Assembly: GCA_963678215.1 (NCBI GenBank)
Contig: OY782758.1
Coordinates: 1,860,001 to 1,924,000 of the forward strand
DNA: 64,000 bases
Source of the DNA: Thiobius zoothamnicola
GTDB taxonomy: Bacteria; Pseudomonadota; Gammaproteobacteria; Chromatiales; Chromatiaceae
Reading direction: 5' to 3'
Each line of letters begins with the position of its first letter. Position 1 is the first letter of the stretch. The position numbers and the translations under genes were made by a program. Below, piece by piece: positions 17,273 through 25,666 of this stretch. The notes beneath the pieces were generated by a model, which worked only from the letters and a program-made list of their open reading frames with translations, searched no databases and was not told the origin of the DNA.

Positions 17273-17715
17273 TAGTAACCCATACCAAGTTCTTGGGCTT
17301 CTGCTGTGAGTTCATTTGCTAATGCCATGCTTTCCTTATCCCGTTTTTGTTTGTAATCCATCAAGTCTTTAAACAAAATCCTTCGCCGTGTCCCTACTTT
17401 ATGGAAAGGCATTTCTCCGCTTTCTATCAGCTTTACCAGGTAGGGACGCGAGACATTGAGGATAGTGGCGGCTTCCTGGGTGGTCAGCTCTTTATGCACG
17501 GGGATGATAGATACAGCTTCTCCTTTGGCCATTGTGTCTAGAATGTCTACCAAAATCCTAAGGGCGGTTGCAGGAACCTCTAACACTTCGTTGCTGTTAT
17601 CCAGGCGTATAGAAGTGCTTTTGCTTTTACCGATACTGCCAGACAGCGAGCGGCTACTGGCAACAGCAAGCGCGGCATCTTCTTGGGTTGGAATGTGATA
17701 GCTCATAGTAGACAT
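17272..17715 (-). CDS. HTH-domain antitoxin of the PIN toxin
   Basis: 147 residues. The C-terminal half (about residues 75-125) is an excisionase-type helix-turn-helix: LTTQEAATILNVSRPYLVKLIESGEMPFHKVG, then RRRILFKDLMDY. The N-terminal half has the Ser-rich segment SSRSLSGSIGKSKSTSIRLD and a helix. This protein is the usual partner of PIN_3 toxins in type II systems and should bind the operon promoter and the toxin. In the ancestral element it lay 85 bp downstream of the integrase gene, in the same direction. Confidence 0.78.
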   Translation of the reverse strand: MSTMSYHIPTQEDAALAVASSRSLSGSIGKSKSTSIRLDNSNEVLEVPATALRILVDILDTMAKGEAVSIIPVHKELTTQEAATILNVSRPYLVKLIESGEMPFHKVGTRRRILFKDLMDYKQKRDKESMALANELTAEAQELGMGY

Positions 17716-17808
17716 AGCTGTGACTCCTCTGCGTTAATACCAGTGCTGCTAATTATACGGCGCAAAGCAATTAAACGAAACAAACGAAATGCAAGTTAAT
17801 TACTGTTC

Positions 17809-18911
17809 AGTACCCGGACAATAATATCTTATACTTTAAGCTGAAACGGTGAAAATTGGAGTCTGAATTCCCGCCCCACCGCAGCAAAAGCTCGGTTTAC
17901 CGCATAGAACAAGCTGTCTGCCGTTGCATAGTCTTGTGGCCTGAGCCAGCCTTCCTTCAACTCCTTCCAAAACCGCTCAATGATATTGTAGTGGGGCGAG
18001 TAAGGGGGCAAATAGAAGATGTACAGGTTCCGCTGCTGCCACGCTTCAAGACATGCCCGAAATCGTCGTGAGGTATGGATGCTGGCATTGTCTAACACGA
18101 CCACGGTCGGCTTGGCTTGGTCAGCCGCCAAACGATCCAGACAATCAATCACATCCGCTGTTGTCACAGCGTGGGAAAAGGCCTGATAGCGCAAACGATT
18201 ATCCCGTGAAAGCAAACCAAAGTAACTCCGGGTTTTACCCCGACGACTGGGGATAGACACACATTCTGCTTTGAATTGCCAGCCATAAGGCACATACCCT
18301 TGTTCCGACACCGCCGTTTCTTCCCCGTAAAACAAATCGATGTGGCCTTGCTCGGCCTGCTGCTCCAGGAGTTCCAGTCCGGCTAAGCGGACAGCGGCCA
18401 GTTCTGGGTCTGGTTGGCCTTTGGGCCGCCGACGGATGCGTTTCCAGGTGCCGCCAAGTTTTTTAAAAAGCGCTTCAAGGTGCGCACGCTGAATGTCTTG
18501 TCCAACTCTTTTTCCAAGGCGGCTTTGGCCTGTTGAAGCCGCTGGCGCTCTTCACGGACAGCCGCTTTGACCACTTCCGCGTCTTTTTCCAGGTCGAGAA
18601 TGGGTTGTCGTCCACGCCCTGGTTTGGTGTGTAAACCCTTTATCCCTTCGGCTTCATAACGGTTTAACCAGTGATTGACGCTGATAGGGGATAAGCCCAC
18701 AATCTGACCCACGTCCTTTGAGGTTCTGCCCTGGCTTTTCAGTAAAATGATTTGGCAGCGTTGGCGAAATCGGGCGTTTTTATCTTGTTGATGTCCCATT
18801 TCCAGGACCTCACGTTGGCTGGAATCCAGGTCGATTGTACGTATACGCATTGGCTATCCTCACAGCGGATTTCGGGGTAACTATAGTATAACCTAGTATT
18901 GTCTGGTTACT
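17809..18911 (-). mobile_element. IS630-family element, copy 1 (1103 bp)
   Basis: Imperfect inverted ends: AGTACCCGGACAATAAT on the left and AGTAACCAGACAATACT (complement) on the right. The flanking direct repeat is TC (17807-17808 and 18912-18913). Removing the element restores the integrase end as ...FTKEQ followed by TAA, which supports these limits. It has exactly the same length as the IS630-B element at 20983-22085 but has diverged from it. Confidence 0.85.
17829..18850 (-). CDS. IS630-family transposase, two frames joined by -1 frameshift
   Basis: The first frame (18850 down to 18383, from MRIRTIDLDSSQRE) carries the helix-turn-helix region (GRTSKDVGQIVGLSPISVNHWLNRYEAEG). The second frame (visible down to 17829) carries the DDE core: GEETAVSEQGYVPYGWQ, VVLDNASIHTSRRF and LPPYSPHYNIIERFWKELK. 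The switch point is marked by the heptamer TTTAAAA at 18467-18461 in the zero-frame phase T TTA AAA, a classical -1 slip site. The related copy has the same heptamer, so frameshifting looks programmed rather than mutational. Confidence 0.75.
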
Positions 18912-19192
18912 TCTTTTGTAAATGGCACTATTTCGGCAGTTGGTCGTTTACCAGCAATGCCCATGATTTGGCTGCCGTGCTGATCCAATGCTGTGCGCAA
19001 GTTGTCTTGCTGGAACCGGGCATAGACCTGGGTTGTTTTTTGGTCTGCATGGTTCAGGATTCTGCCTATCAGGTGTAGGCTGTTGCCGGATTGCGCCAAC
19101 CATGAGCCGAGTGTGCGCCTCAAGTCATGGATGCGTACATCATTAATATTGGCGCGTTTACGAATACGCTGCCACGGCTTATCGATGTTGAC
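18893..19192 (-). pseudogene. tyrosine integrase, 3' part (split gene)
   Basis: This is the C-terminal end of the integrase whose start is at 23732. It contains the HxxR box (VRIHDLRRTLGSWLAQSG) and the nucleophile region (ILNHADQKTTQVYARF). The last codons (VTRQY and stop) come from the end of IS630 copy 1, which inserted one codon before the ancestral stop. The two parts rejoin in frame once the IS630-A nest is removed. Confidence 0.85.
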
Positions 19193-19268
19193 TAGTACAA
19201 TGTCACGATTCAAATGACGGTTAAAAAGTGTCATGTTATGGCGCACATGATAATGAGGGTAGCGCACC

Positions 19269-19857
19269 ATGCCTGCGAAAAAATATCGCGTGGAATTGAC
19301 CCCAGAGGAACGGGGAGAACTGAACAAGTGGTTACGTAAAGGGAACTGTGCCGCACACAAACGCCGCCATGCGGAAGTCTTGTTGAAAGCGGATGAGGGG
19401 ACCGAAGGCCCGTGCTGGATGGACGCACAAATCAGCGAAGCCTTTGGGGTCAGTGTTCGCACGGTAGAACGTATCCGGCAGCGTTTGGTGGAATGGGGTC
19501 TGTCGGCGGCGCTGGAGCGTGCCCCATCGACGCGTCACCGCGCCCCGCGATTAGACGGAGAACAGGAAGCCCACCTGGTGGCCCTGGCCTGCCAAACCCC
19601 GCCGGAAGGGCGTAGTCGCTGGACCCTGCGCCTATTGGCGGAACGGATGGTCGTGCTGGACTACGTGGAAGAAGTATCGTACGAAACCGTACGTCGGGTT
19701 TTAAAAAAACGCCATCAAGCCCTGGCAGCGTAAGGAATGGTGTATTCCTGCGCGGGCCAATGCGGACTTCGTGTGCGCGATGGAAGAGGTGCTGGCCGTT
19801 TACAAGCAACCCTATGACCCCAAGCGCCCCGTAGTTTGCATGGACGAAACCAGCAAG
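19269..19857 (+). pseudogene. IS630-A transposase, 5' part, frameshifted and interrupted
   Basis: The frame from ATG 19269 to 19733 encodes the N-terminal HTH half (KYRVELTPEERGELNKWL, then AFGVSVRTVERIRQRLVEWG). At about 19702 a run of seven A residues follows; the remaining family sequence (IKPWQRKEWCIPARANADF up to VVCMDETSK) is in the +1 frame. One A fewer would give a single frame. This is therefore either a homopolymer mutation or a slippage site. The IS3 element interrupts the gene at 19858 after MDETSK. Confidence 0.75.
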
Positions 19858-19933
19858 TGTAGTGGTCTAATAACCTCGCACCAGATGAAGGGGGTAACAA
19901 CCTGTTCAATCAAGCGAAAAAGAGACCCCAATA

Positions 19934-20233
19934 ATGCCAAAGCCACATTATCCTGCTGAATTCAAACAAGAAGCCGCCAGTCTGGTACTGGATCAAGGCT
20001 ATACTCGCAAAGCGGCCTGTGAAGCCATGGGCGTAGGTAAAACCGCCTTAGACCGCTGGATCAGGCAACTGCGCGCCGAACGCGCCGGTGAAACGCCCCA
20101 AAAAGCCCAGGCGATTACCGAAACCCAACGGGAAATCCAAACACTCAAAGCCCACATCAAACGTCTGGAACGGGAGAAAACCATCCTAAAAAAGGCTACA
20201 GCGCTCTTGATGTCAGAGACAGCCAGCGTTTGA
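19934..20233 (+). CDS. IS3 transposase OrfA
   Basis: 99 residues, the same protein as at 12230-12529: an N-terminal helix-turn-helix and a C-terminal zipper (IKRLEREKTILKKATALL). The A-run in CCTAAAAAAGGC near its end is the expected -1 frameshift region for making the OrfAB transposase. Here OrfB is interrupted by IS630-B, so only OrfA can be made whole, and it would act at most as a regulator of related copies. Confidence 0.88.
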   Translation: MPKPHYPAEFKQEAASLVLDQGYTRKAACEAMGVGKTALDRWIRQLRAERAGETPQKAQAITETQREIQTLKAHIKRLEREKTILKKATALLMSETASV

Positions 20234-20982
20234 CGCTGGTCGACACCTTGAGCGCTGAGTATTCAAAACGCGAACTGCTGGCCTTGTTTACCCTCGCACA
20301 AAGCACTTATTACGCCTATCAACGCCATAAAAATAAGGTCGATGTTGAACGCCAACGCCTAAAAGACAAAGTGATTGACATCCATCAAGCCAGTCGTCAA
20401 TCGGCGGGTAGCCGCACGATTACCGGCCAATTGAAACAACAAGGTGAGTCGATAGGACGCTATAAAGTGAGACGTTTAATGGAAGAAGCCGGGCTGAACA
20501 GCAAACAACCGGGCAAACACCGCTATAAGCCAGCGACCAAGCCCTCAGACATTGCAGAGAATCACCTGGATCGGCAATTTACGGTTGAACAGCCTAATCA
20601 AGTCTGGTGTGGTGATGTCACTTATATTTGGTCAGGCACACAATGGCTTTACTTAGCCTTAGTCATTGATTTGTATGCCAGACGGATTGTTGGCTGGGCT
20701 TGCTCTGATAGCCCGGATACGGCACTGACAGGCCGGGCACTGACAATGGCTTATTATGCCAGAGGTTGCCCGGAAGCGGTGATGTTCCATTCAGACCAAG
20801 GCTGTCATTACACCAGCCAGGCTTTCCGGCAAAAGCTGGGAGATTACACGATTAAGCAAAGCATGAGTCGACGGGGTAATTGCTGGGACAATAGTCCTAT
20901 GGAGCGTGTATTTCGCAGTCTCAAAACGGAATGGATGCCAAAATATGGCTATGCCAGCTTTGAACAAGCCATGGTGGATGTA
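20230..20982 (+). pseudogene. IS3 OrfB (integrase core), 5' part, interrupted
   Basis: It encodes the HTH_21-like region (HQASRQSAGSRTITGQLKQQ) and the DDE core: VWCGDVTYIWSGTQWLYLAL (first Asp), VMFHSDQGCHYTSQAF (second Asp), SPMERVFRSLKTEW (Glu). At 20981-20982 (TA) the IS630-B element enters. The frame continues through foreign sequence as a 611-codon chimera ending at 22065. The natural end (VLSYIKYYNLARGHSYNDYL to TAG) is at 22088-22177. Confidence 0.88.
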
Positions 20983-22085
20983 AGTACCCGCACAATAATA
21001 AGTTATGATAAAAGGCATCTTTTCCCTTTGAGTAATGAAGCTGATGCGGGTACGCACGTTAGAACTGAATCAAGGGCAACGCAACGAATTGGAAACGGGC
21101 CACAAAGAAGGGAAGACCGCGCGGTTTCGGCAACGTTGCCAGATCATCCTGTTGAAGAGTCAGGGCCGCACGGCGACGTCGATTGGGGAGATTGTGGGGC
21201 TGTCGGCGGTGAGCGTGACACAGTGGCTGAACCGCTACGATGCGGAAGGGATCGCGGGGTTGCAGACCCGACCAGGCCGAGGGCGTCCGAGGGTGTTCAA
21301 CGAAGCACGAGATGCGCAGGTGGTCAAAGCGGCGGTGCAAGCAGAACGCCAGCGTTTAGCGCATGCCAAACAGAGCTTGGAGGATCAGCTGGGGAAGCGA
21401 TTCAGTACGCAGACCTTGAAACGCTTTTTAAAACACTTGGCGGCTCCTGGAAACGCATCCGGCGGCGCCCCAAACAACAGCCCGATCCTGAACTCGCCCA
21501 GGTCCGTCTAGCTGGACTGGCCTTGCTGGAACAGCAAGCGGAGCTGGGGCAGATCGACTTGTTCTACGGAGACGAAACGGCGGTTTCGGAACAAGGGTAT
21601 GTGCCCTATGGCTGGCAATTCAAAGATGAAGACGTATGCATCCCGGCTCAGCGGGGCAAGAGCCAAAGCTACTTTGGCCTGCTTTCACGAGACAACCGGT
21701 TGCGGTATCGCGCGTTTTCCCATGCCGTCACCACCGCCGATGTCATTGAATGTCTGGATCGCTTGGCCGCCGATGCCGCCAAACCCACCGTCGTCGTACT
21801 CGACAACGCCAGCATCCATACCTCGAAAGCCTTTCAGGCCTGTCTGCAGTCATGGCAACAACGCAACCTGTTCATCTACTACCTGCCGCCTTATTCGCCT
21901 CACTACAACATCATTGAACGCTTTTGGAAGGAAGTGAAAGAAGGCTGGCTTCGGCCTCTGGACTACCAAACCCCCGATGACTTGTTCTATGCCGTCAACC
22001 GGGTCTTCTCCACCGTCGGCCAGCATGTCCGAATCCAATTTGCTCACTTTCAACTCAAAACGTAAGTTATTATTGTGCGGGTACT
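20983..22085 (+). mobile_element. IS630-family element B (1103 bp), innermost of the nest
   Basis: Near-perfect inverted ends AGTACCCGCACAATAATAA (left) and the complement on the right. TA is duplicated at 20981-20982 and 22086-22087. Removing it joins GAT GTA TTG AGT, which restores IS3 OrfB. It has the same length and gene layout as copy 1 (17809-18911). Confidence 0.93.
21044..22065 (+). CDS. IS630-B transposase, two frames joined by -1 frameshift
   Basis: The first frame (21044-21511, from MRVRTLELNQGQRN) has the HTH part (GRTATSIGEIVGLSAVSVTQ). The second frame (from about 21433 to 22065) has the DDE core: GDETAVSEQGYVPYGWQFKD, VVLDNASIHTSKAFQ and PPYSPHYNIIERFWKEVK. The heptamer TTTAAAA at 21427-21433, in phase T TTA AAA, is the predicted -1 slip site, as in copy 1. 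Family residues look intact, so this element may be functional. An upstream ATG at 21035 is less likely, by comparison with copy 1. Confidence 0.78.
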
Positions 22086-22087
22086 TA

Positions 22088-22177
22088 TTGAGTTATATCA
22101 AGTATTACAATTTAGCCCGTGGACATAGTTACAATGATTATTTAACACCGGTGCAAGCTGAAGCCTGTACCCATTAG
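22088..22177 (+). pseudogene. IS3 OrfB, 3' end
   Basis: This is the last 29 codons of OrfB (LSYIKYYNLARGHSYNDYL and on to the TAG), separated from the rest by IS630-B. The frame matches the 5' part once the element and one TA are removed. Confidence 0.85.
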
Positions 22178-22221
22178 CCAATTACCCCCTTTATCTGGTG
22201 CGATATTACTTGACCACTACA

Positions 22222-22773
22222 AAGCAACACACCCGGGAAGTGCGTGAATCCATACCTGTGGAACCCGGCAAACCGGTGCGGTATGACACCGAATACCAAC
22301 GCAATGGCGTCAGCAATCTATTCCTCTTCTTTGAACCCTTGGCCGGTTGGCGACAGCTATCCGTCACCGATACGCGCACAGCGGTAGACTGGGCCCAACA
22401 AATCAAACACCTACTGGATGTGCGCTACCCGGACGCGGATCGGATTCAACTCGTGATGGACAACCTCAATACCCATACGCCGGCATCGCTCTATAAAGCC
22501 TTTGACCCGGCGGAGGCACGACGTTTGGCGGAACGTTTGGAGATTCATTACACGCCGAAACACGGCAGTTGGCTCAACATGGCGGAAATTGAATTCAGCC
22601 ATCTGGGGCGTCAATGCCTGGATCGACGGATACCCGACCAAAACACGCTCAAACAAGAAGTGGCCGCCTGGACAGACCAACGCAATGACAACAAAGCGCA
22701 GATGAGTTGGCGTTTCACCACCGATGATGCCCGCATTAAGTTGAAGCACCTATACCCGACAATAAAAAAATGA
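22222..22773 (+). pseudogene. IS630-A transposase, 3' part
   Basis: It continues the gene broken at 19857 (...MDETSK joined to QHTREVRESIPVEPG). It carries the rest of the DDE core: NLFLFFEPLAGWRQL, LVMDNLNTHTPASLYKAF (second Asp) and HYTPKHGSWLNMAEIEFS with the catalytic Glu. It ends with YPTIKK at TGA 22773, just before the right inverted end. A transposase would need both the IS3 removed and the A-run frameshift bridged. Confidence 0.85.
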
Positions 22774-22781
22774 CATTGTAC

Positions 22782-23732
22782 TAGGTGTGCACCAGGGTTT
22801 TTGCCTGGGAAGATATAAGGGTTGCCTTCTAATCTTGGGGTGGTGTTAAGTAGCTGTATGGCATCGTTACTTAATGGCAGGTAGTGCGCTCTGTCACTTT
22901 TGGTGTCAGGTAATCTCAGCTCTTGGCGCTGTATGTCCAGGTATTCCCATTTTGCTGTTAGCAGTTCGGTTTTTCGTAAGCCGGTTAGGAGGTACATCCA
23001 GATGGCATTCCTCACATAAATGCTGCTTTCTAGGTCAATGGACTCCATCAAGGTTGGCATTTCTTCTGGTTTTACGTAACGGTCACGCTTTTCTTCTTTG
23101 AAATATTCGATGTTGTGTGCTGGGTTTTCTAAGGATTTGGGTAGTACGCCCCATTGGATTCCTTTGTGATATATGACCGACATTAATTTAACGAAACGGT
23201 TGGCTGCGTAGGGATGGCTTCGCCCGACTTCCAAGTGAAGCCGAGCAAGATCGGTATTGCTCACACTTATAGCAGGTGTTTTGCCGAATTTAGGTAATAG
23301 GTGTGTACTTAGCATGCCTGCATCGTTACGCCATGTTTTTTTGTGTGGTTTGGCGTATCGTTCCATGTAGATGCTTGCCAGTTCCGCGAAGGTGCCTGAC
23401 TCCCTTGCCTGATCTCGTGTTGACATGGGGTCTATATTATCGAGTAAACCAGTTAGATCTTTCTTAGCACGGCTGCGGGCTTGTTCAAGAGTGAGTAAGC
23501 CATGTTCACCAATGGTTTTTAATCGCTTTTTGCGGTTAACGCGATATTCGATGATGTACGATTTTTTGCCCGTGGGATATACGCGTAAACCGAACCCCGT
23601 GACTTCAGTATCCCACCAGATTTCTTTAGGCCATGCTCCCGATTTTGTTTGCTGTTTCGAGTAGCTGAGCTTGTCGATAGCTTTTGCTGTCAGCTTGGTT
23701 TTTTGAGTCTCCACTGAGTCACCAAGATACAT
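22782..23732 (-). pseudogene. tyrosine integrase of an integrative element, 5' part
   Basis: 317 codons with the DUF4102-type N-terminal domain (KLTAKAIDKL, then WWDTEVTGFGLRVYPTGKKS), a SAM-like core-binding domain (FAELASIYMERYAKPHKKTW) and the first catalytic Arg (YLLTGLRKTELLTAKW). The rest is at 18893-19192, giving about 416 residues in total. Such integrases insert elements into tRNA 3' ends, and a tRNA-Thr 3' half lies 100 bp upstream of this start. The gene cannot make an active product while the nest is in place. Confidence 0.88.
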
Positions 23733-23828
23733 GAATTTATATGTATTTTAATGTACCTTTATGAAGAAAGATAGAGAGCTAAGTGTATGTAAATGAAGGT
23801 GTTTTTAGTTAAAAGTATTTTCTGCTTG

Positions 23829-23877
23829 GTGACTTGTAATCAGCCGGTCGGGGGTTCGATTCCTCTCACCAGCTCCA
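23829..23877 (+). other. 3' half of a tRNA-Thr(TGT) gene: probable attachment site
   Basis: From the anticodon loop CTTGTAA onward the sequence is tRNA-like: the 3' anticodon stem TCAGC, a T-arm GGGGGTTCGATTCCTC, the acceptor strand CACCAGC and CCA. The 5' half (acceptor GCTGGTG and D-arm) is absent upstream. This is what remains of a tRNA gene at the distal end of an element that integrated at the anticodon loop. The tRNA terminator still follows it. The reconstituted tRNA would be at the other end of the island and is not in this window. Confidence 0.75.
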
Positions 23878-23885
23878 ATAAAATG

Positions 23886-23919
23886 AAAGGGTTACGTGAA
23901 TTTCACGTAACCCTTTTTT
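23886..23919 (+). terminator. intrinsic terminator of the former tRNA-Thr gene
   Basis: GGGTTACGTGA (23889-23899) pairs with TCACGTAACCC (23903-23913), followed by six T residues. A strong hairpin with a 3-base loop, directly after the tRNA 3' half. Confidence 0.9.
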
Positions 23920-24109
23920 CTTTGAGTCAGCAGCAGCGCGTCAACGTTTAAGCCAATCCCCCCAAAGTATTGTTTCAGTTGCCCATCAAATGTTGATTGT
24001 CAACGGGACATGAACCCCGTTGACGACCGAAGGAGAGCGTTTCGTCGTCCGTGAAATCGGGTCGATTTTTCGCTCGTCGCAACCAGCAGGGAGTTAAGGT
24101 TAAAGCGCT

Positions 24110-25492
24110 TTATCGGGTTTCTTTACTGAGCGCCTTGGTTTGGTCCGCCGCATTGCCGGTGTAATTATCCGGCGTCAAATTTTTGAGGGCGGTTTTCACC
24201 GTATCCGGTAGGGAAAGTGTCTCAATAAAGGCTTGCATGGTGGCTTGGTCAACCCGCTGGCCCCGGGTTAAGGCTTTAAGTTTTTCGTAGGGTTTTTCAA
24301 TGCCGTGACGGCGCATCACGGTTTGGATCGGTTCGGCCAACACTTCCCAATTTTGCAGCAGATCGTCGCGGAGTTTTTGTTCATCAACTTCCAGTTTACT
24401 GATGCCGCGTTGGATGGATTGCAGTGCGATGGTGGTATAAGCGAATCCGACTCCCATGTTGCGCAGCACGGTGGAATCGCTTAAATCCCGTTGCCAACGT
24501 GAAACGGGCAGTTTGCCAGCCAGATGGCCAAAGAGGGCGTTCGCCAGTCCGAGATTTCCCTCGCCATTTTCAAAATCAATCGGATTGACTTTATGCGGCA
24601 TGGTTGAGGAACCAATTTCGCCGGCAATGGTTTTTTGTTTGAAATAACCCAGCGATATGTAAGCCCAGATGTCGCGGCAATAGTCCATCAAAATGGTATT
24701 GAGGCGCGCAATGGCGTCGAACAGTTCGGCCATATAGTCATGGGGTTCGATTTGCGTGGTGTAAGGGTTCCAGGTCAATTCGAGCGATTGCACGAAATCA
24801 CGCGCCAGATTTGGCCAATCAAGCTCAGGATAAGCGCTCAGGTGCGCGTTGTAGTTACCCACTGCGCCATTGATTTTGCCGCACAGCGCAACAGCAGCGA
24901 TTTGCGTGCGTTGTTGTTGCAAACGATAAGCCACATTTGCCATTTCCTTGCCTAAAGTGGTGGGCGAGGCGGGTTGACCATGGGTGCGGGATAGCATGGG
25001 TTGATCCGCATGCGCGTGGGCGAGCTGCTGAATTTGCTCAATCACACCATCAATGAGTGGCAGTAATACCTGATTGCGCCCGGCTTTCAGCATCAAGCCA
25101 TGCGCCAGGTTATTGATGTCTTCCGAAGTGCAGGCGAAATGAATGAATTCGCTGGTGGCATTCAGTTCTGCGTGATCAGCGATTTTTTCTTTAAGAAAAT
25201 ATTCGACGGCTTTCACGTCATGATTGGTTGTGCGCTCAATCGTTTTGATGCGTTGCGCATCTGCTTCATTGAATTCCGTGATGATCTGGTTTAACAAGGT
25301 ATTCGCCGGGTCAGAAAAAGGCGGAATTTCCTGAATGTCCGCTTGTTGCGAGAGTGCTTGCAGCCAGCGGATTTCGACCAATACGCGTTGTTTGATCAAC
25401 CCATATTCACTGAATATGGCGCGTAAATCTTGGGTTTTGCTGGCGTAACGTCCATCAATTGGGGAAACAGCGTTCAGTGTGGTGAGAGTCAT
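24110..25492 (-). CDS. purB: adenylosuccinate lyase
   Basis: 460 residues, the usual size for the PurB type of gammaproteobacteria. It cleaves SAICAR to AICAR and adenylosuccinate to AMP plus fumarate in purine synthesis. The conserved regions are visible: TLNAVSPIDGRYASKTQDLR at the N-terminus, FIHFACTSEDINNLAHGLML, SRTHGQPASPTTLGKEMANV and the signature GSSTMPHKVNPIDFENGEGN with the catalytic Ser loop. It is the first chromosomal gene to the right of the island. No promoter is obvious in the 174 bp upstream. Confidence 0.96.
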   Translation of the reverse strand: MTLTTLNAVSPIDGRYASKTQDLRAIFSEYGLIKQRVLVEIRWLQALSQQADIQEIPPFSDPANTLLNQIITEFNEADAQRIKTIERTTNHDVKAVEYFLKEKIADHAELNATSEFIHFACTSEDINNLAHGLMLKAGRNQVLLPLIDGVIEQIQQLAHAHADQPMLSRTHGQPASPTTLGKEMANVAYRLQQQRTQIAAVALCGKINGAVGNYNAHLSAYPELDWPNLARDFVQSLELTWNPYTTQIEPHDYMAELFDAIARLNTILMDYCRDIWAYISLGYFKQKTIAGEIGSSTMPHKVNPIDFENGEGNLGLANALFGHLAGKLPVSRWQRDLSDSTVLRNMGVGFAYTTIALQSIQRGISKLEVDEQKLRDDLLQNWEVLAEPIQTVMRRHGIEKPYEKLKALTRGQRVDQATMQAFIETLSLPDTVKTALKNLTPDNYTGNAADQTKALSKETR

Positions 25493-25666
25493 CAGTGTTC
25501 AGAAGCAATGGATAAAGCCCTGAATAGTCGGATGAATCGGATCCTTTTGCAACATGGTGCAGGATGGTTGTTGGATAACCCTGATTATGGGGCTATGGTG
25601 GATGATGACTGGCGGCCCTAAAAGTTCGCCGCAGACACTAAGCGTCAATGTAAGAGGAATGGAACC

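Larger units (their letters stand above)
19858..22221 (+). mobile_element. IS3-family element, full copy, hosting IS630-B
   Basis: Inverted ends about 40 bp long, left starting TGTAGTGGTCTAATAACC and right ending GACCACTACA, with several mismatches. The 3-bp target duplication is AAG. Without IS630-B (20983-22085) and its TA duplication, the element is about 1259 bp, normal for IS3. The left 505 bp are identical to 12154-12658. Confidence 0.92.
19195..22781 (+). mobile_element. IS630-family element A, hosting a nested IS3
   Basis: Inverted ends GTACAATGTCA and TGACATTGTAC. The target is CTAG in the integrase gene, with TA duplicated (19193-19194 and 22782-22783), the usual IS630 behaviour. 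Without the nested IS3 (19858-22221 plus its 3-bp duplication) the element would be about 1220 bp. Excision restores the integrase codons CTA GTC exactly. Confidence 0.9.

Noticed and set aside
23790..23877. A complete tRNA gene ending at 23877
   Set aside because: The 76 bases before the CCA do not contain the 5' acceptor strand GCTGGTG or a D-arm; only the 3' half fits.
25430..25621. 63-codon plus-strand frame between purB and the cyclase-family gene
   Set aside because: Its first third is antisense to purB, and no ribosome site precedes the internal ATG.
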